Assembly (NCBI RefSeq): GCF_007830545.1
Contig: NZ_VLLF01000013.1
Location: 20,320 to 84,319, forward strand
Origin: Roseibium hamelinense
GTDB taxonomy: Bacteria > Pseudomonadota > Alphaproteobacteria > Rhizobiales > Stappiaceae
Direction of reading: 5' to 3'
DNA: 64,000 nt
Positions 9,223 to 18,681 of the stretch are shown here, in pieces (within the stretch, counting starts at the first letter, position 1; each line of letters starts with the position of its first letter). The position numbers and the translations under genes were made by a program. Under the pieces are notes generated by a model. That model did no database searches, was not told the origin of the DNA, and saw only the letters and a list, made by a program, of their open reading frames with translations.

Positions 9223-10407
9223 TCAAGCTTCCGGAAGCAGCCCCTCTCGCCATGGCTCGCCAATAACACGGCGTGCCATCATGTGCGAACGCGGCGCATT
9301 GATGCTGTCAACCGCGACGAGAATACCGGCTTTCAGATAGGCCACATAAAACTTGTCATCGGCCGGTTCGCCGACGAGTACGGTATCATCATAGCCATCT
9401 GACAACCCTGCGATCTGCAGTTTTACGTGATACTGGTCCGACCAGAACCACGGGAGAGGATCGTAATCGACGTCTTCTCCAAGGATAGCTTGGGCGACCG
9501 CTTTGGATTGATCGATCGCGTTTTGAACGCTTTCCATACGAACCGAGCGGCGGTACCGGTTTGAGTAAAAACGAGTGCAGTCGCCAGCCGCGTAAATTGC
9601 CTCGTCACTCGTCAGTCCCGCGCCATCGACAATGATGCCACTGTCGGTCTCAAGGCCAGCCTCTGCGGCCAAATGGTCATTCGGAACCGCACCAACCGCA
9701 ATCAACACGAGATCGGCGGGCAGGCTTTCTCCAGTGGATAATCTTACGGCCTCCACCGAGTTGGTGCCCTCAATCGCATCAACTCCGGTTTCCAAACGAA
9801 ACGCCACACCTTTTTTGCTGTGAAGGTCGGTGTAAAAGCTTGAGATGACAGGAGAGACCACCCGCTTCATCGGCCTGTCTTGAGCTTCGACAACAGTGAC
9901 GGATTTGCCAAGCTCTTTGGCGACCGCCGCAACTTCAAGCCCAATATAGCCGCCACCTATTATGACGATGTTGGCATGTGTTTCGAATTGAGCGCGGATG
10001 TGTTCCACATCTCCAATGCCGCGGAGTGTCACCACACCCGGCAGATCGTGTCCAGGGATGGAAATGCGCCGCGCCTGCGTACCCGTCGCAATAACCAGCT
10101 TTCCGTATCCAAGTGTATCGCCATTTTCAAGCGCAAGTCGTTGCTTGTCCCGGTCAATAGCGGCTACTCGGGTGTTCGGAATGAGGTCAATGTTCTGAGT
10201 GGAATAAAAAGCCGGCGGTCGAAGCCACAAATTCTCATGACCGATTTCGCCGGATAGGAACTTCTTAGACAGGGGCGGGCGCTGGTATGGCGGGTGCGGT
10301 TCTTCGCCAATCAAACGAATTATGCCTGTGTGTCCACCTTGGCGAAGCGACTGCACCACTTGTGCGCCTGCCTGCCCTGCGCCGATCACAACTACGCTAT
10401 CCTGCAT
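9223..10407 (-). CDS. FAD-dependent NAD(P)H:ferredoxin/rubredoxin-type reductase
   Basis: A 394-residue flavoprotein of the putidaredoxin/rhodocoxin reductase group. It shows the N-terminal FAD motif GAGQAG, PPYQRPPLSK, the internal NAD-binding motif IIGGGYIGLEVAA, the second FAD motif YAAGDC and a C-terminal reductase domain with WFWSDQY. Such enzymes pass electrons to a [2Fe-2S] ferredoxin for oxygenases or P450s, or to a Rieske protein. No ferredoxin or oxygenase is adjacent, so the partner is unknown. Confidence 0.9.
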   Translation of the reverse strand: MQDSVVVIGAGQAGAQVVQSLRQGGHTGIIRLIGEEPHPPYQRPPLSKKFLSGEIGHENLWLRPPAFYSTQNIDLIPNTRVAAIDRDKQRLALENGDTLGYGKLVIATGTQARRISIPGHDLPGVVTLRGIGDVEHIRAQFETHANIVIIGGGYIGLEVAAVAKELGKSVTVVEAQDRPMKRVVSPVISSFYTDLHSKKGVAFRLETGVDAIEGTNSVEAVRLSTGESLPADLVLIAVGAVPNDHLAAEAGLETDSGIIVDGAGLTSDEAIYAAGDCTRFYSNRYRRSVRMESVQNAIDQSKAVAQAILGEDVDYDPLPWFWSDQYHVKLQIAGLSDGYDDTVLVGEPADDKFYVAYLKAGILVAVDSINAPRSHMMARRVIGEPWREGLLPEA

Positions 10408-10481
10408 TTTTCGGTCGCCTCACCCAATCTAATTTTTCCGGATTGGCCTATCACGTCTTTGCGGCGCCGACCAGCCAAGCA

Positions 10482-10514
10482 AAACGCCGCAGCTGTGCCC
10501 ATACTGCGGCGTTT
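10482..10514 (-). terminator. Hairpin terminator between the chemoreceptor and reductase genes
   Basis: Perfect 11-base arms AAACGCCGCAG and CTGCGGCGTTT with an 11-base loop. On the minus strand it follows the chemoreceptor stop by about 25 bases and ends in four T. Confidence 0.7.
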
Positions 10515-10539
10515 CGAAAAGGATTGATATATTTGCGTT

Positions 10540-12546
10540 TTAGGCTGCGCGCACACCTTCAAGGAAGTTCGAAATCTCGTCGCGCAGCAACACACCCTGC
10601 TCTGCCAAGGATTTCGCAAGACGCTCAACCTCAACCCCGGTCGAGCGGGCATGTTCGGCGGCCGATCCGACGGCAGACATCCGTTCTGCTCCCTCTTCCG
10701 ATCGTTCCGATGCATGACTGACATTTTCGGAGATTGAGCTGACAGCCGAGTCTTGCTGTTCCACGGCTTCAGCCACAGCAGAAGCCAGGCTTTCCATTTC
10801 CGAGATGATGCTGCTGACCTGTTCGATGGCCTGAACAGCGTTCTCCGATGACCCCTGGATGGCCTCAACCTGCGCTGCAATGTCTTCGGTCGCCTTTGAT
10901 GTCTGTTCAGCGAGCTGCTTGACCTCAGCAGCAACGACAGCGAAGCCTTTTCCGGCTTCACCGGCCCGTGCAGCCTCGATCGTCGCGTTCAAAGCCAGCA
11001 AATTGGTCTGGTTGGCAATGTCACGGATCAGCCCCATCACTTCGCCGATCCGATCAGCCGCATTGGAAAGCTCCTGCATGGTTTCAAATGTACCGCTGGC
11101 GCTGGCGACGGCCTTTTGAGCGACTTCCGTCGATTTGCTCGCCTGTCCCGATATTTCGGTGATGGAGGCCGCAAGTACCTCCGTGGCATTTGCGGCTGTG
11201 GACACGTTTTCCGTGGCAACGCGCACCGCATTGCCTGCCTGGTCCGCTTGAGCGCTCACATCATCGGACGCCGTTTCCATAGCTTTAGACGTCTGAACCA
11301 GTTCGTCCGTTGAATGATCCAAACTTCCCAGAGCTGAAGACACTGTCGCCTCAAACCCTGAAATGATCTCCTCAAGGCGCGCGACACGTCGATCGCGTTC
11401 TTCGTTTTCGTGCTCCTGGGCAGAGGCAAGTTCGGCCCGCTCGATCGCGTTGTCCCTAAAGACATTCACGGTCCGGACCATGCGCGAGATTTCATCCTTG
11501 CCATTTGCCACCGGCAGATCGACATCGGTTTGACCGCTAGCAAGAGCCTCCATCGCCATCTGCAATCGGCCAAGAGGGCCTGCAATGGATTGACCGATAA
11601 GGATGGCGAGGCCCGTCAACCCGATGAGCAATCCGAGCACCACCGCACCTATAACAATCGAGGACAGATCGCGGGCCGTGGCCAAGTCAGCAGAAGCAGC
11701 CTGCTCGGCAGCCCGCGCCGCGTCGTTTAGTGCGGCAATGTGTGGAGGAACAAGATCAAAGAGATTTTCCAAAAGCTCCACATGCTTCATTCGGTCGGCC
11801 ATCAAAGCTGTATAGCTGTCGAAGGCCTCCCTGTAGGTGGCCATATTTGTGGAGATCTCTTCCTTGATTTCATTCGGAATATACGCTTTTTCCAAAAGCC
11901 GTTCGAACCGTCCGAACGCGACTTCAAAATTACCTAGCGAAATATCGGTCTGATCCAGGGTGTATTCTTTTTCGGATAATTGAACTTCCAAGATCGCCCG
12001 GGCCAGCTTTTCAAAATCCGGACCGCCTCCGAAATTCATTTCCTTTTTGAGTCTGGCTTTAACTGCGCCAGCGGTCTCGCCCAAGATCCCCCTCAGTCCT
12101 GATTCTGAGTCGTAGCCAATTTCCTGCTGAACACTGTTCAGCATTTCGAATGCACCGCTCGTACCCTCTAAAGTATCCCGGACGTCGGCGATTTGAGCAC
12201 TCAGCGCCTGAGCAACCGGCTGGTCGGCGATCTGATCAATAACAACCTTCGAAGTGCTCAGTGCCTTATTGAACTGCTTATGCGCATTTTCGCTTGGAAT
12301 GGCTAGATAACCCTTTTCAATATAGCGCATCTCTCCCGCGCTCTGAGACAAGTCACTGACTTCGCGTGAAAGGCCAGCACTTTGGTCAAGTTGAGAGAAT
12401 GCAGTTTCAATCGCGGTCTGGCTCCACCAGAAAACGCCGCCAATTGTGAGCAATCCAACCGCCGTTATGATAGTGAGCGAAAGGATGCGAACTTTGACTG
12501 ATAATGCGCCGCCAATCCGACGCAGCGATTGAAGTTTGATTCCCAT
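10540..12546 (-). CDS. Methyl-accepting chemotaxis protein, probably HBM-type sensor
   Basis: The 668-residue protein has an N-terminal membrane helix (about 22-45), a roughly 245-residue helical periplasmic domain, a second helix (about 300-322), a HAMP domain and a cytoplasmic signalling domain. The signalling tip is [20 protein letters not shown]. The long, wholly helical periplasmic region fits the helical bimodular (HBM) sensors of the McpS group, though this is by shape only. No che genes are nearby. ATG at 12546 is preferred over the in-frame TTG at 12558. Confidence 0.9.
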   Translation of the reverse strand: MGIKLQSLRRIGGALSVKVRILSLTIITAVGLLTIGGVFWWSQTAIETAFSQLDQSAGLSREVSDLSQSAGEMRYIEKGYLAIPSENAHKQFNKALSTSKVVIDQIADQPVAQALSAQIADVRDTLEGTSGAFEMLNSVQQEIGYDSESGLRGILGETAGAVKARLKKEMNFGGGPDFEKLARAILEVQLSEKEYTLDQTDISLGNFEVAFGRFERLLEKAYIPNEIKEEISTNMATYREAFDSYTALMADRMKHVELLENLFDLVPPHIAALNDAARAAEQAASADLATARDLSSIVIGAVVLGLLIGLTGLAILIGQSIAGPLGRLQMAMEALASGQTDVDLPVANGKDEISRMVRTVNVFRDNAIERAELASAQEHENEERDRRVARLEEIISGFEATVSSALGSLDHSTDELVQTSKAMETASDDVSAQADQAGNAVRVATENVSTAANATEVLAASITEISGQASKSTEVAQKAVASASGTFETMQELSNAADRIGEVMGLIRDIANQTNLLALNATIEAARAGEAGKGFAVVAAEVKQLAEQTSKATEDIAAQVEAIQGSSENAVQAIEQVSSIISEMESLASAVAEAVEQQDSAVSSISENVSHASERSEEGAERMSAVGSAAEHARSTGVEVERLAKSLAEQGVLLRDEISNFLEGVRAA

Positions 12547-12704
12547 GGGTCTAACCAACCGATGCTGTCCACCAAATTCTCAGGAGTGTGCGCCCGAGTG
12601 GTTAAAGAAACCCTCAATTTTTAGACAACTTGGGATTTAGACACCATGGCGGTAATAACATTGATCGAGTTGACGATAATTAGATCGTTCTAAGAAAGCT
12701 TCCC

Positions 12705-13574
12705 TTGCGAATTTCCGTTACAAAACTGGCCCCCGTACTATTCGTTTTGCTCTGGTCAACTGGATTTATCGGATCCAAGTTGGGCGCCCCGTATGCGGAT
12801 CCAATGGTTTTCCTGTCGATTCGATTTGCATTGGTTCTGCCCTTGCTCGGCGTGATCACGCTAGCCTACGGAGCAACCTGGCCTACATCCAAAACGCAGA
12901 TCCTCCACTGCATCATGACAGGCATCCTTGTCCACGGGGTGTATCTCGGCGGCATTTTCTGGGCCATTGACCAAGGCATGCCTGCGGGCGCAAGTGCCAT
13001 TGTTGTAGGGCTACAGCCTGTTCTAAGTGCTCTGACAGCCGCTGCCCTTCTTAAGGAAGACATCAGACCAAAGCACTGGGCCGGCATGGCTTTAGGAACT
13101 GTCGGTCTTGTTGCAGTTCTCGGACCGAAGATCGGCGTTTTGGGGTCGGGCATCAATCCGTGGACCTTGGCCGCAGCATTGACTGCGGTGTGCGCCATCA
13201 GTCTTGGCACGGTCTACCAAAAGCGCTTTGTCCCCGGCACCGACCTACTCGCGGCAACTTTTTGGCAGTATGTCGGAGCTCTGCTCGTTTCACTGCCCTT
13301 GTCCGGATTTGAGAGCTGGAGCATCGATTGGTCCGGTCAGTTCATATTTGCTTTGGCCTGGCTGGTGTTTGTCCTGTCTATCGGCGCAATCCTTTTGCTG
13401 ATGGTGCTTATCCGCAAAGGTGCAGTGTCCCAGGTCGCCTCCCTATTTTACCTCGTGCCCGTGGCAACCGCGATCGAAAGTTATTTTCTGTTCGGTGAGA
13501 TACTGAGCGTCATTCAGATAGTCGGAATGCTGCTGGTTGTTCTCTCGGTCCTCCTCATCCGCCGACGCGCCTGA
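12705..13574 (+). CDS. EamA-family (DMT) transporter
   Basis: A 289-residue protein with ten predicted helices in two EamA repeats, typical of drug/metabolite exporters of the RhaT/YdcZ/RarD-like group. It begins at a TTG (12705): there is no ATG before the first helix (APVLFVLLWSTGFIGSK), which must be part of the protein, and AAGAAAG lies upstream. It ends 5 bases from the convergent yihY-like gene. Substrate unknown. Confidence 0.85.
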   Translation: MRISVTKLAPVLFVLLWSTGFIGSKLGAPYADPMVFLSIRFALVLPLLGVITLAYGATWPTSKTQILHCIMTGILVHGVYLGGIFWAIDQGMPAGASAIVVGLQPVLSALTAAALLKEDIRPKHWAGMALGTVGLVAVLGPKIGVLGSGINPWTLAAALTAVCAISLGTVYQKRFVPGTDLLAATFWQYVGALLVSLPLSGFESWSIDWSGQFIFALAWLVFVLSIGAILLLMVLIRKGAVSQVASLFYLVPVATAIESYFLFGEILSVIQIVGMLLVVLSVLLIRRRA

Positions 13575-13579
13575 CTGCG

Positions 13580-14446
13580 TTACGCAGCCCGCTTTGCCTG
13601 TTTGCGCATCGCCCGGACCCTGTAGAGAGCCGCATTCAATTCACCGCCAAGGATAAAAGCAGCCGAACAAATGTACAAAAACACGATGGCGCTCATGATC
13701 CCCGCGAGCCCGCCATAGGTCGTTACATAATTCGCAAAGCTCGCCAGATAGGCACCGAAGCTGGCGCCGGCGATCATCCAGAGCACCATCGTTGCCGCAA
13801 CCCCGGGCAAGAGATCTACTATCCTGCGATGCCCGGCGGGCAGCAGCCAGTGAGTGGCAACAAGGCCAAGCAAAAGTAGCGAACCCGCGACGCCGAAGCG
13901 AATGATATCGATCGACAGCAAAAACTCTTCAAGGCCGGGAAGATAGACTTTGAGTGCGGCCAATCCCAATGGCGCCAAAACCACCAGAAACGTGTAGGCG
14001 ATCAAAATAATCGCCCCAAGAACGACCAACCCGAGCGATTGAAGACGCAGGTAAATGAGTGAGCGTGTTTCGCGTTGGCGGTATGCCCGGTTCAACGCGG
14101 TGCGCAGGGCTTCGACGCCGTTGGATGCAAACCAGATCGCAGCCACGACACCGAAGGTGATCAGATCAGGCCTTCGCTGCGTAAGCACTCTGTTAATCTC
14201 GCCGGAAAGCGGCTCGGCGACGCGCTGTGGCCACGCCTCGAACACGATCTTCGAAACGCTGTCGGCCGCGCCATCCAGCCCGAAAAATCCGGCGAGCGCA
14301 GCGATAAAGATGAGGAGCGGAAAGACCGCCAGCAAAGCGGACAAAGCCACATGGCTGGCCATTGCAAAGCCGTCATCTCTGCCGAAATGGCCGAGCGCAT
14401 CCTTAAGGACTTGATATGTTGCGACAATTAATCCTTGGTGAGTCAT
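13580..14446 (-). CDS. YihY/BrkB (virulence factor BrkB) family membrane protein
   Basis: A 288-residue protein with six hydrophobic helices. It has family marks such as ALSALLAVFPLLIFIAAL in helix 1, WFASNGVEALRTALNRAY in the central loop, and YVTTYGGLAGIMSAIVFLY near the C-terminus. The function of the family is not settled; it was once confused with RNase BN. ATG at 14446 is preferred to an in-frame TTG at 14467. Divergent to the acyl-CoA dehydrogenase gene. Confidence 0.9.
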   Translation of the reverse strand: MTHQGLIVATYQVLKDALGHFGRDDGFAMASHVALSALLAVFPLLIFIAALAGFFGLDGAADSVSKIVFEAWPQRVAEPLSGEINRVLTQRRPDLITFGVVAAIWFASNGVEALRTALNRAYRQRETRSLIYLRLQSLGLVVLGAIILIAYTFLVVLAPLGLAALKVYLPGLEEFLLSIDIIRFGVAGSLLLLGLVATHWLLPAGHRRIVDLLPGVAATMVLWMIAGASFGAYLASFANYVTTYGGLAGIMSAIVFLYICSAAFILGGELNAALYRVRAMRKQAKRAA

Positions 14447-14624
14447 GTAGCGATGTGATCCCGACAAGGCACAAAGGTCAAGTGCGCCGATACGCGGTGC
14501 AATTGCTGCGACCTATTCTCCCAAAGGCCTACAAATAACCGCTCGACAAACCCGCTGCTGCAACGCAACATAGTAAAAAAAATTGTCGCTAATATGCGAA
14601 AGAAATGAACACGGAGAGCCACAC

Positions 14625-16313
14625 ATGCCAACAGCCGCTGTGCCGATTGAAACCCCAGAACGCCCATTGCTTGACCTGACTCAGAGCGCTGTTGCGACAG
14701 TGGATGCACTGCTGGACACGGCCGCAGCGAAAGTCCGTGCGCAGGTCGTCGATGGTGACCGCATTTCCTCTTCAGCAATGGAGCGCGAACAGCGCGCCAC
14801 GCATGGATTGGCATGGCTGGCAACCTATGTCGAGGCACTACGCCAGCTCGATGCCTACGGCAAGCGCCTGTCAGATCAAGGCGCGTTCGGCGAACTTGAA
14901 GAGTGCATGGTTTCCCTCGGGTTTTCGGAGTATCTGTCACAAGTCTTTGGCGGAATACCGATGAACCAGACCGAGTTCATACGGCTTACAGACCTTTACC
15001 TCGATGAGCCGACCATCGCAGGGTTCCGGACCCAGGACATTGAGAGCTTGATCTCATCCGGAAACACGACTTCCGTTCGCAGTAAGATAACCAACCTTGT
15101 CCGCCATCAAGCCGGCCAATCAACATTTGGCAATCCAGGGCTTGACGACACCATGGAACAGATCCGCAATGAAATGCGCCGGTTCGCTGAAGACAACGTT
15201 GCGCCTCATGCGCACGAATGGCATTTGAAAAATGAGTACATCCCGCTGGATGTGGTGTCCCAAATGGCTGAACTCGGCGTTTTCGGGCTAACGATACCCG
15301 AGGAATACGGCGGGCTTGGGCTCGGCAAGGAAGCCATGTGTGTCGTATCGGAAGAACTGTCACGCGCCTATATTGGCGTAGGGTCACTCGGTACGCGGTC
15401 GGAAATTGCAGCCGAGCTAATCCTGTGCGGAGGCACGGAAGAACAAAAGCAAAAATGGCTGCCGAAAATCGCCTCTGCTGAAATCCTTCCAACCGCCGTG
15501 TTCACCGAACCAAATACCGGTTCAGACTTGGCATCTCTCAAAACGCGGGCAATCAAGAAAGACGGCATATGGAAGATTTCAGGCAATAAAACCTGGATTA
15601 CCCACCCGGTTCGTGCAGACGTCATGACTCTGCTCGCTCGGACAAACCCAGATGAGCCTGGCTACAAGGGTTTGTCGATGTTCCTGGCCGAGAAACCACG
15701 CGGAAGCGACGAAGACCCATTTCCGGCAACGGGAATGAGCGGCGGTGAAATCGAGGTGCTCGGTTATCGCGGAATGAAGGAATACGAGATTGCCTTTGAT
15801 GACTTCGAGGTCGCCGAAGACAACCTTTTGGGCGGCGTAGAAGGCGAAGGCTTCAAACAACTGATGCAGACCTTTGAAGGCGCCCGCATCCAAACTGCAG
15901 CGCGGGCTATTGGTGTTGCCCAGTCTGCCGTTGATCTTGGTCTGCGTTATGCCGAGGATCGCATTCAGTTCGGCAAGGCGCTCATTGAGTTCCCCAGAGT
16001 CTCGGACAAGCTCGCTTTGATGGCGACCGAAGTCATGATTGCACGTCAGCTGACATATTTTTCGGCCTGGGAAAAAGATTCCGGCCGCCGATGTGACCTT
16101 GAGGCTGGAATGGCAAAACTGTTGGGTGCACGAGTTGCATGGGCCGCAGCTGATAACGCTTTGCAAATTCACGGCGGAAACGGGTTTGCACTTGAATATG
16201 CAATTTCTCGCGTTCTTTGCGACGCGCGCATCCTCAATATTTTCGAAGGTGCGGCCGAGATCCAAGCACAGGTCATCGCACGCCGGATCCTCGAGACACG
16301 GGCTGGTACCTGA
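14625..16313 (+). CDS. mcd: (2S)-methylsuccinyl-CoA dehydrogenase, ethylmalonyl-CoA pathway
   Basis: The 562-residue flavoprotein is much longer than usual acyl-CoA dehydrogenases (about 385) because of an N-terminal extension of about 165 residues, the layout of methylsuccinyl-CoA dehydrogenase (Mcd). The core has FGLTIPEEYGGLGL, the FAD-binding TEPNTGSDLAS, WITHPVRAD and the catalytic-Glu motif FEGAAEIQAQ. Mcd oxidises methylsuccinyl-CoA to mesaconyl-CoA during acetyl-CoA assimilation without isocitrate lyase. Assignment rests on recalled family signatures. GGAGAG precedes the ATG at 14625; the in-frame upstream ATG is not favoured. The other pathway genes (ccr, ecm, meaB) are not in the window. 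Confidence 0.78.
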   Translation: MPTAAVPIETPERPLLDLTQSAVATVDALLDTAAAKVRAQVVDGDRISSSAMEREQRATHGLAWLATYVEALRQLDAYGKRLSDQGAFGELEECMVSLGFSEYLSQVFGGIPMNQTEFIRLTDLYLDEPTIAGFRTQDIESLISSGNTTSVRSKITNLVRHQAGQSTFGNPGLDDTMEQIRNEMRRFAEDNVAPHAHEWHLKNEYIPLDVVSQMAELGVFGLTIPEEYGGLGLGKEAMCVVSEELSRAYIGVGSLGTRSEIAAELILCGGTEEQKQKWLPKIASAEILPTAVFTEPNTGSDLASLKTRAIKKDGIWKISGNKTWITHPVRADVMTLLARTNPDEPGYKGLSMFLAEKPRGSDEDPFPATGMSGGEIEVLGYRGMKEYEIAFDDFEVAEDNLLGGVEGEGFKQLMQTFEGARIQTAARAIGVAQSAVDLGLRYAEDRIQFGKALIEFPRVSDKLALMATEVMIARQLTYFSAWEKDSGRRCDLEAGMAKLLGARVAWAAADNALQIHGGNGFALEYAISRVLCDARILNIFEGAAEIQAQVIARRILETRAGT

Positions 16314-16323
16314 TCGGAGCAAT

Positions 16324-16355
16324 CGGTGCAGGAAGAGGCGGCTGTTCCTGCACCG
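16324..16355. terminator. Bidirectional terminator between convergent genes
   Basis: Perfect 11-base arms CGGTGCAGGAA and TTCCTGCACCG with a 10-base loop lie between the convergent mcd and DUF4399 stop codons. The T-run on the plus side is short (GGTTT). Confidence 0.65.
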
Positions 16356-16364
16356 GGTTTCTGA

Positions 16365-16802
16365 CTACTCGACCGTAATCGTGATCGGATTAGAAATCAC
16401 TGGCGGGTTGTGTGGAATATGAGACCAATCGCCTAATACAAGTTGAAGAGTATATTCCCCTGGGGCCAACTCTATAGACGCTTCCGTTTGACCGCCTCCA
16501 TAGTGGATGTGAGCATCATCGGCTGGAATTACATCATTCACCTCATCTTCAGACAATGTGTCATTGATAAAGAGGTGGTGATGGCCAGTGTCAGCTTTGT
16601 CATCTACGCCAGCAGGTGCAATCCCCATACCCGACAATCCGAATTGAAGGAATAGAGGACTCGTGACGCGCGCTCCGTCTTCAACATTGATGATGTAAGC
16701 TTTTGCTCCGTCCGGTGACGGTGTTTCACCAGCCCAGGCGCTGAATGTAACCGGCAATAGCAACGCGGAAGAAAGGGCCATTACTTTCGGGATCTTGTAC
16801 AT
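16365..16802 (-). CDS. Secreted DUF4399 protein
   Basis: The 145-residue product has a signal peptide ending near TFSAWA and one DUF4399 domain. That domain shows the GMGIAPAG segment, the TGHHHLFIND motif, HYGGGQTEA and a closing beta-strand region. The conserved His-rich motif could bind metal, but function is unknown for the family. It is monocistronic, with a terminator shared with mcd. Confidence 0.85.
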   Translation of the reverse strand: MYKIPKVMALSSALLLPVTFSAWAGETPSPDGAKAYIINVEDGARVTSPLFLQFGLSGMGIAPAGVDDKADTGHHHLFINDTLSEDEVNDVIPADDAHIHYGGGQTEASIELAPGEYTLQLVLGDWSHIPHNPPVISNPITITVE

Positions 16803-16968
16803 CTTACATCCTGATACTGCTCATTGTTGCTATGCATTCGAATTGAAACTGACATAAACATCAGCCGATAGAAAGTGACATCGGTCACGATCAAGCCGAA
16901 TTGAGCTCAGTTGAATTTATGCGGGTCGATCACTACATCATCAGTATCCGACTACGGAGATCGACTGC

Positions 16969-17346
16969 GTGAAAAATACATTTGAAGATCTCGGATTTGA
17001 CCCGGAAATACTTGGGCCAGAGGAAACCCAGAAGCAGACTGTACGCGAGCGGCTGCTCAAGACAGCGCGCAAAGCCGCACGCCAAATTCCGTTTATGGAG
17101 GACGTTGTGGCGGGCTATTATTGTGCTCTTGATCCGGCCACACCCTCGAAGGTGCGCGCCAGCCTCCTCGCTGCACTCGCGTATTTTGTATTGCCTGTGG
17201 ACGTTGTTCCAGATTTCATTGTCGGCATTGGGTTTGGTGATGACGCCACGATCTTAATGGGGGTTATCGCTATGGTTCGCTCACATGTGCGCGATGAACA
17301 CATCACCGCAGCAAAAGAAGCGCTTGCTGGGGATGACCTTGATTAG
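16969..17346 (+). CDS. YkvA family (DUF1232) protein
   Basis: The 125-residue protein has the DUF1232 core LLAALAYFVLPVDVVPDFI, a short hydrophobic hairpin with a conserved P-x-D-x-x-P-D. The start is GTG at 16969, with GGAG 10 bases before it. YkvA-like proteins are small membrane-associated proteins of unknown role. It ends 8 bases from the convergent membrane protein gene. Confidence 0.85.
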   Translation: MKNTFEDLGFDPEILGPEETQKQTVRERLLKTARKAARQIPFMEDVVAGYYCALDPATPSKVRASLLAALAYFVLPVDVVPDFIVGIGFGDDATILMGVIAMVRSHVRDEHITAAKEALAGDDLD

Positions 17347-17354
17347 CCGCTAAG

Positions 17355-17825
17355 CTAGTTGCCTCGTTTGGCGGCAGCCCATGAACCTGACGTTCTCCCG
17401 GCAACTATCCAGTAAACGAAACCGCCGATAAAGCCGGAAGCAAGTGCCACTGTGGTTCCCGGTCGCAGGTTTGTCGCGTGATCCGCCGCCCCAACGTTCC
17501 AAACAACAAAGCCCAAAGCGCCGCCAGCGCCCACGAAATAGAACAGGCTACGCCATCTGAAAATCTCGGCAGCCGCGATCGCGATCAGAGCCGGAACAAA
17601 AACGGCAGCCCCGAGTATTGCAGACGATACGATCGCAGAGCCAATGGCCGCCGCAATCTGCATGGGCTCACCTTGCGAGTTTGCTGGCACCAAATATCCC
17701 CATGACAGAAATAGCGCGGCCGCAAAGACAGCGAAAATAAAAGCGAAACAATCCAAAATGATCTGGAGAACAAACCTGGTACCACTAATTTCGGGCTGTT
17801 TGGCCGTATCGGGAGGGCGCTCCAT
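17355..17825 (-). CDS. Unrecognised four-helix membrane protein
   Basis: A 156-residue protein with four hydrophobic helices, a polar N-terminus of about 15 residues and a short polar C-terminus (GRTSGSWAAAKRGN). The ATG at 17825 has AAAGG upstream; a GTG at 17894 would add 23 residues. I do not recognise the family. It precedes infC on the other strand without an obvious functional link. Confidence 0.65.
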   Translation of the reverse strand: MERPPDTAKQPEISGTRFVLQIILDCFAFIFAVFAAALFLSWGYLVPANSQGEPMQIAAAIGSAIVSSAILGAAVFVPALIAIAAAEIFRWRSLFYFVGAGGALGFVVWNVGAADHATNLRPGTTVALASGFIGGFVYWIVAGRTSGSWAAAKRGN

Positions 17826-18066
17826 AAGGGAACCTTTGCTGGATGTCGACGCTATATCAATTGCTGCGTTGCAATGCGTTCGGGCTGGTTTCACGCCAGC
17901 TTGTCGGCTGGAAACCTATTGACTTTTCGGCCAATTCACGGGATTTTCCAAGTTGATTGTTCGGAAAGCGATCAAAAACAGCTCCGTCGTGCGCGTTCGG
18001 GGCTTAAAACGCGTAGGCCGAGCATCCACATAACAGAGAACAGAAACAATATAGGAGATCGCGACC

Positions 18067-18606
18067 ATTCGCCGTCCGTTCCGCGCCCCGCCTCCAACCA
18101 AGGAAGGTCCGCGCACCAACCAAGAAATTCGCGTCCGCGAAGTCCAGTTGATCGACCACGAAGGTTCCAATCGCGGAGTCATCCCGACCGAAGAAGCTCT
18201 CGATATTGCGATGGAAGCTGGCTTGGATCTCGTTGAGATTCAACCGAATGCCCAGCCGCCGGTTTGTAAGATCCTGGACTACGGACGCTACAAGTATCAA
18301 GCGCAAAAGAAAGCTGCGGAAACCCGCAAAAAACAGAAAACCGTTGAGATCAAAGAGATCAAGATGCGGCCGAATATCGACACCCATGATTATGAGGTGA
18401 AGATGCGGAATATGCAGCGTTTCTTCAATGACGGCGACAAGGTCAAGGTGACCCTAAGGTTCCGCGGTCGCGAAATGGCACACCAGGACCTTGGAATGAA
18501 ACTCCTCAATAAGGTTCGTGAGGAAACCGAAGAAATCGCTAAGGTTGAGTCTTCTCCGAAACTCGAAGGGCGCCAGATGGTTATGGTGCTTGCGCCACTC
18601 AAGTAG
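18067..18606 (+). CDS. infC: Translation initiation factor IF-3 with ATT start codon
   Basis: IF-3 binds the 30S subunit, prevents premature 50S joining and checks start codons. The first ATG in frame (18148) would remove the conserved N-terminal segment. Reading on upstream in frame restores [20 protein letters not shown] and reaches an ATT at 18067 with AGGAG 9 bases before it. ATT, ATC or ATA starts are a known self-control feature of infC, since IF-3 itself rejects non-standard start codons. Full length is 179 residues, with the N domain to about 80, a basic linker ([15 protein letters not shown]) and the C domain. Followed by a strong terminator. Confidence 0.95.
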   Translation: MRRPFRAPPPTKEGPRTNQEIRVREVQLIDHEGSNRGVIPTEEALDIAMEAGLDLVEIQPNAQPPVCKILDYGRYKYQAQKKAAETRKKQKTVEIKEIKMRPNIDTHDYEVKMRNMQRFFNDGDKVKVTLRFRGREMAHQDLGMKLLNKVREETEEIAKVESSPKLEGRQMVMVLAPLK

Positions 18607-18630
18607 CACAGTGAGTTGACCACTGAACGA

Positions 18631-18658
18631 AAAAGCCCCGCATATGCGGGGCTTTTTT
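18631..18658 (+). terminator. Rho-independent terminator of infC
   Basis: Arms AAAAGCCCCGCA and TGCGGGGCTTTT fold into a perfect stem followed by a T-run. It lies 24 bases after the infC stop and before the convergent oxidoreductase gene, and can act in both directions. Confidence 0.9.
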
Positions 18659-18681
18659 ATTCGGGTCTTCCGCTGCGCGTT

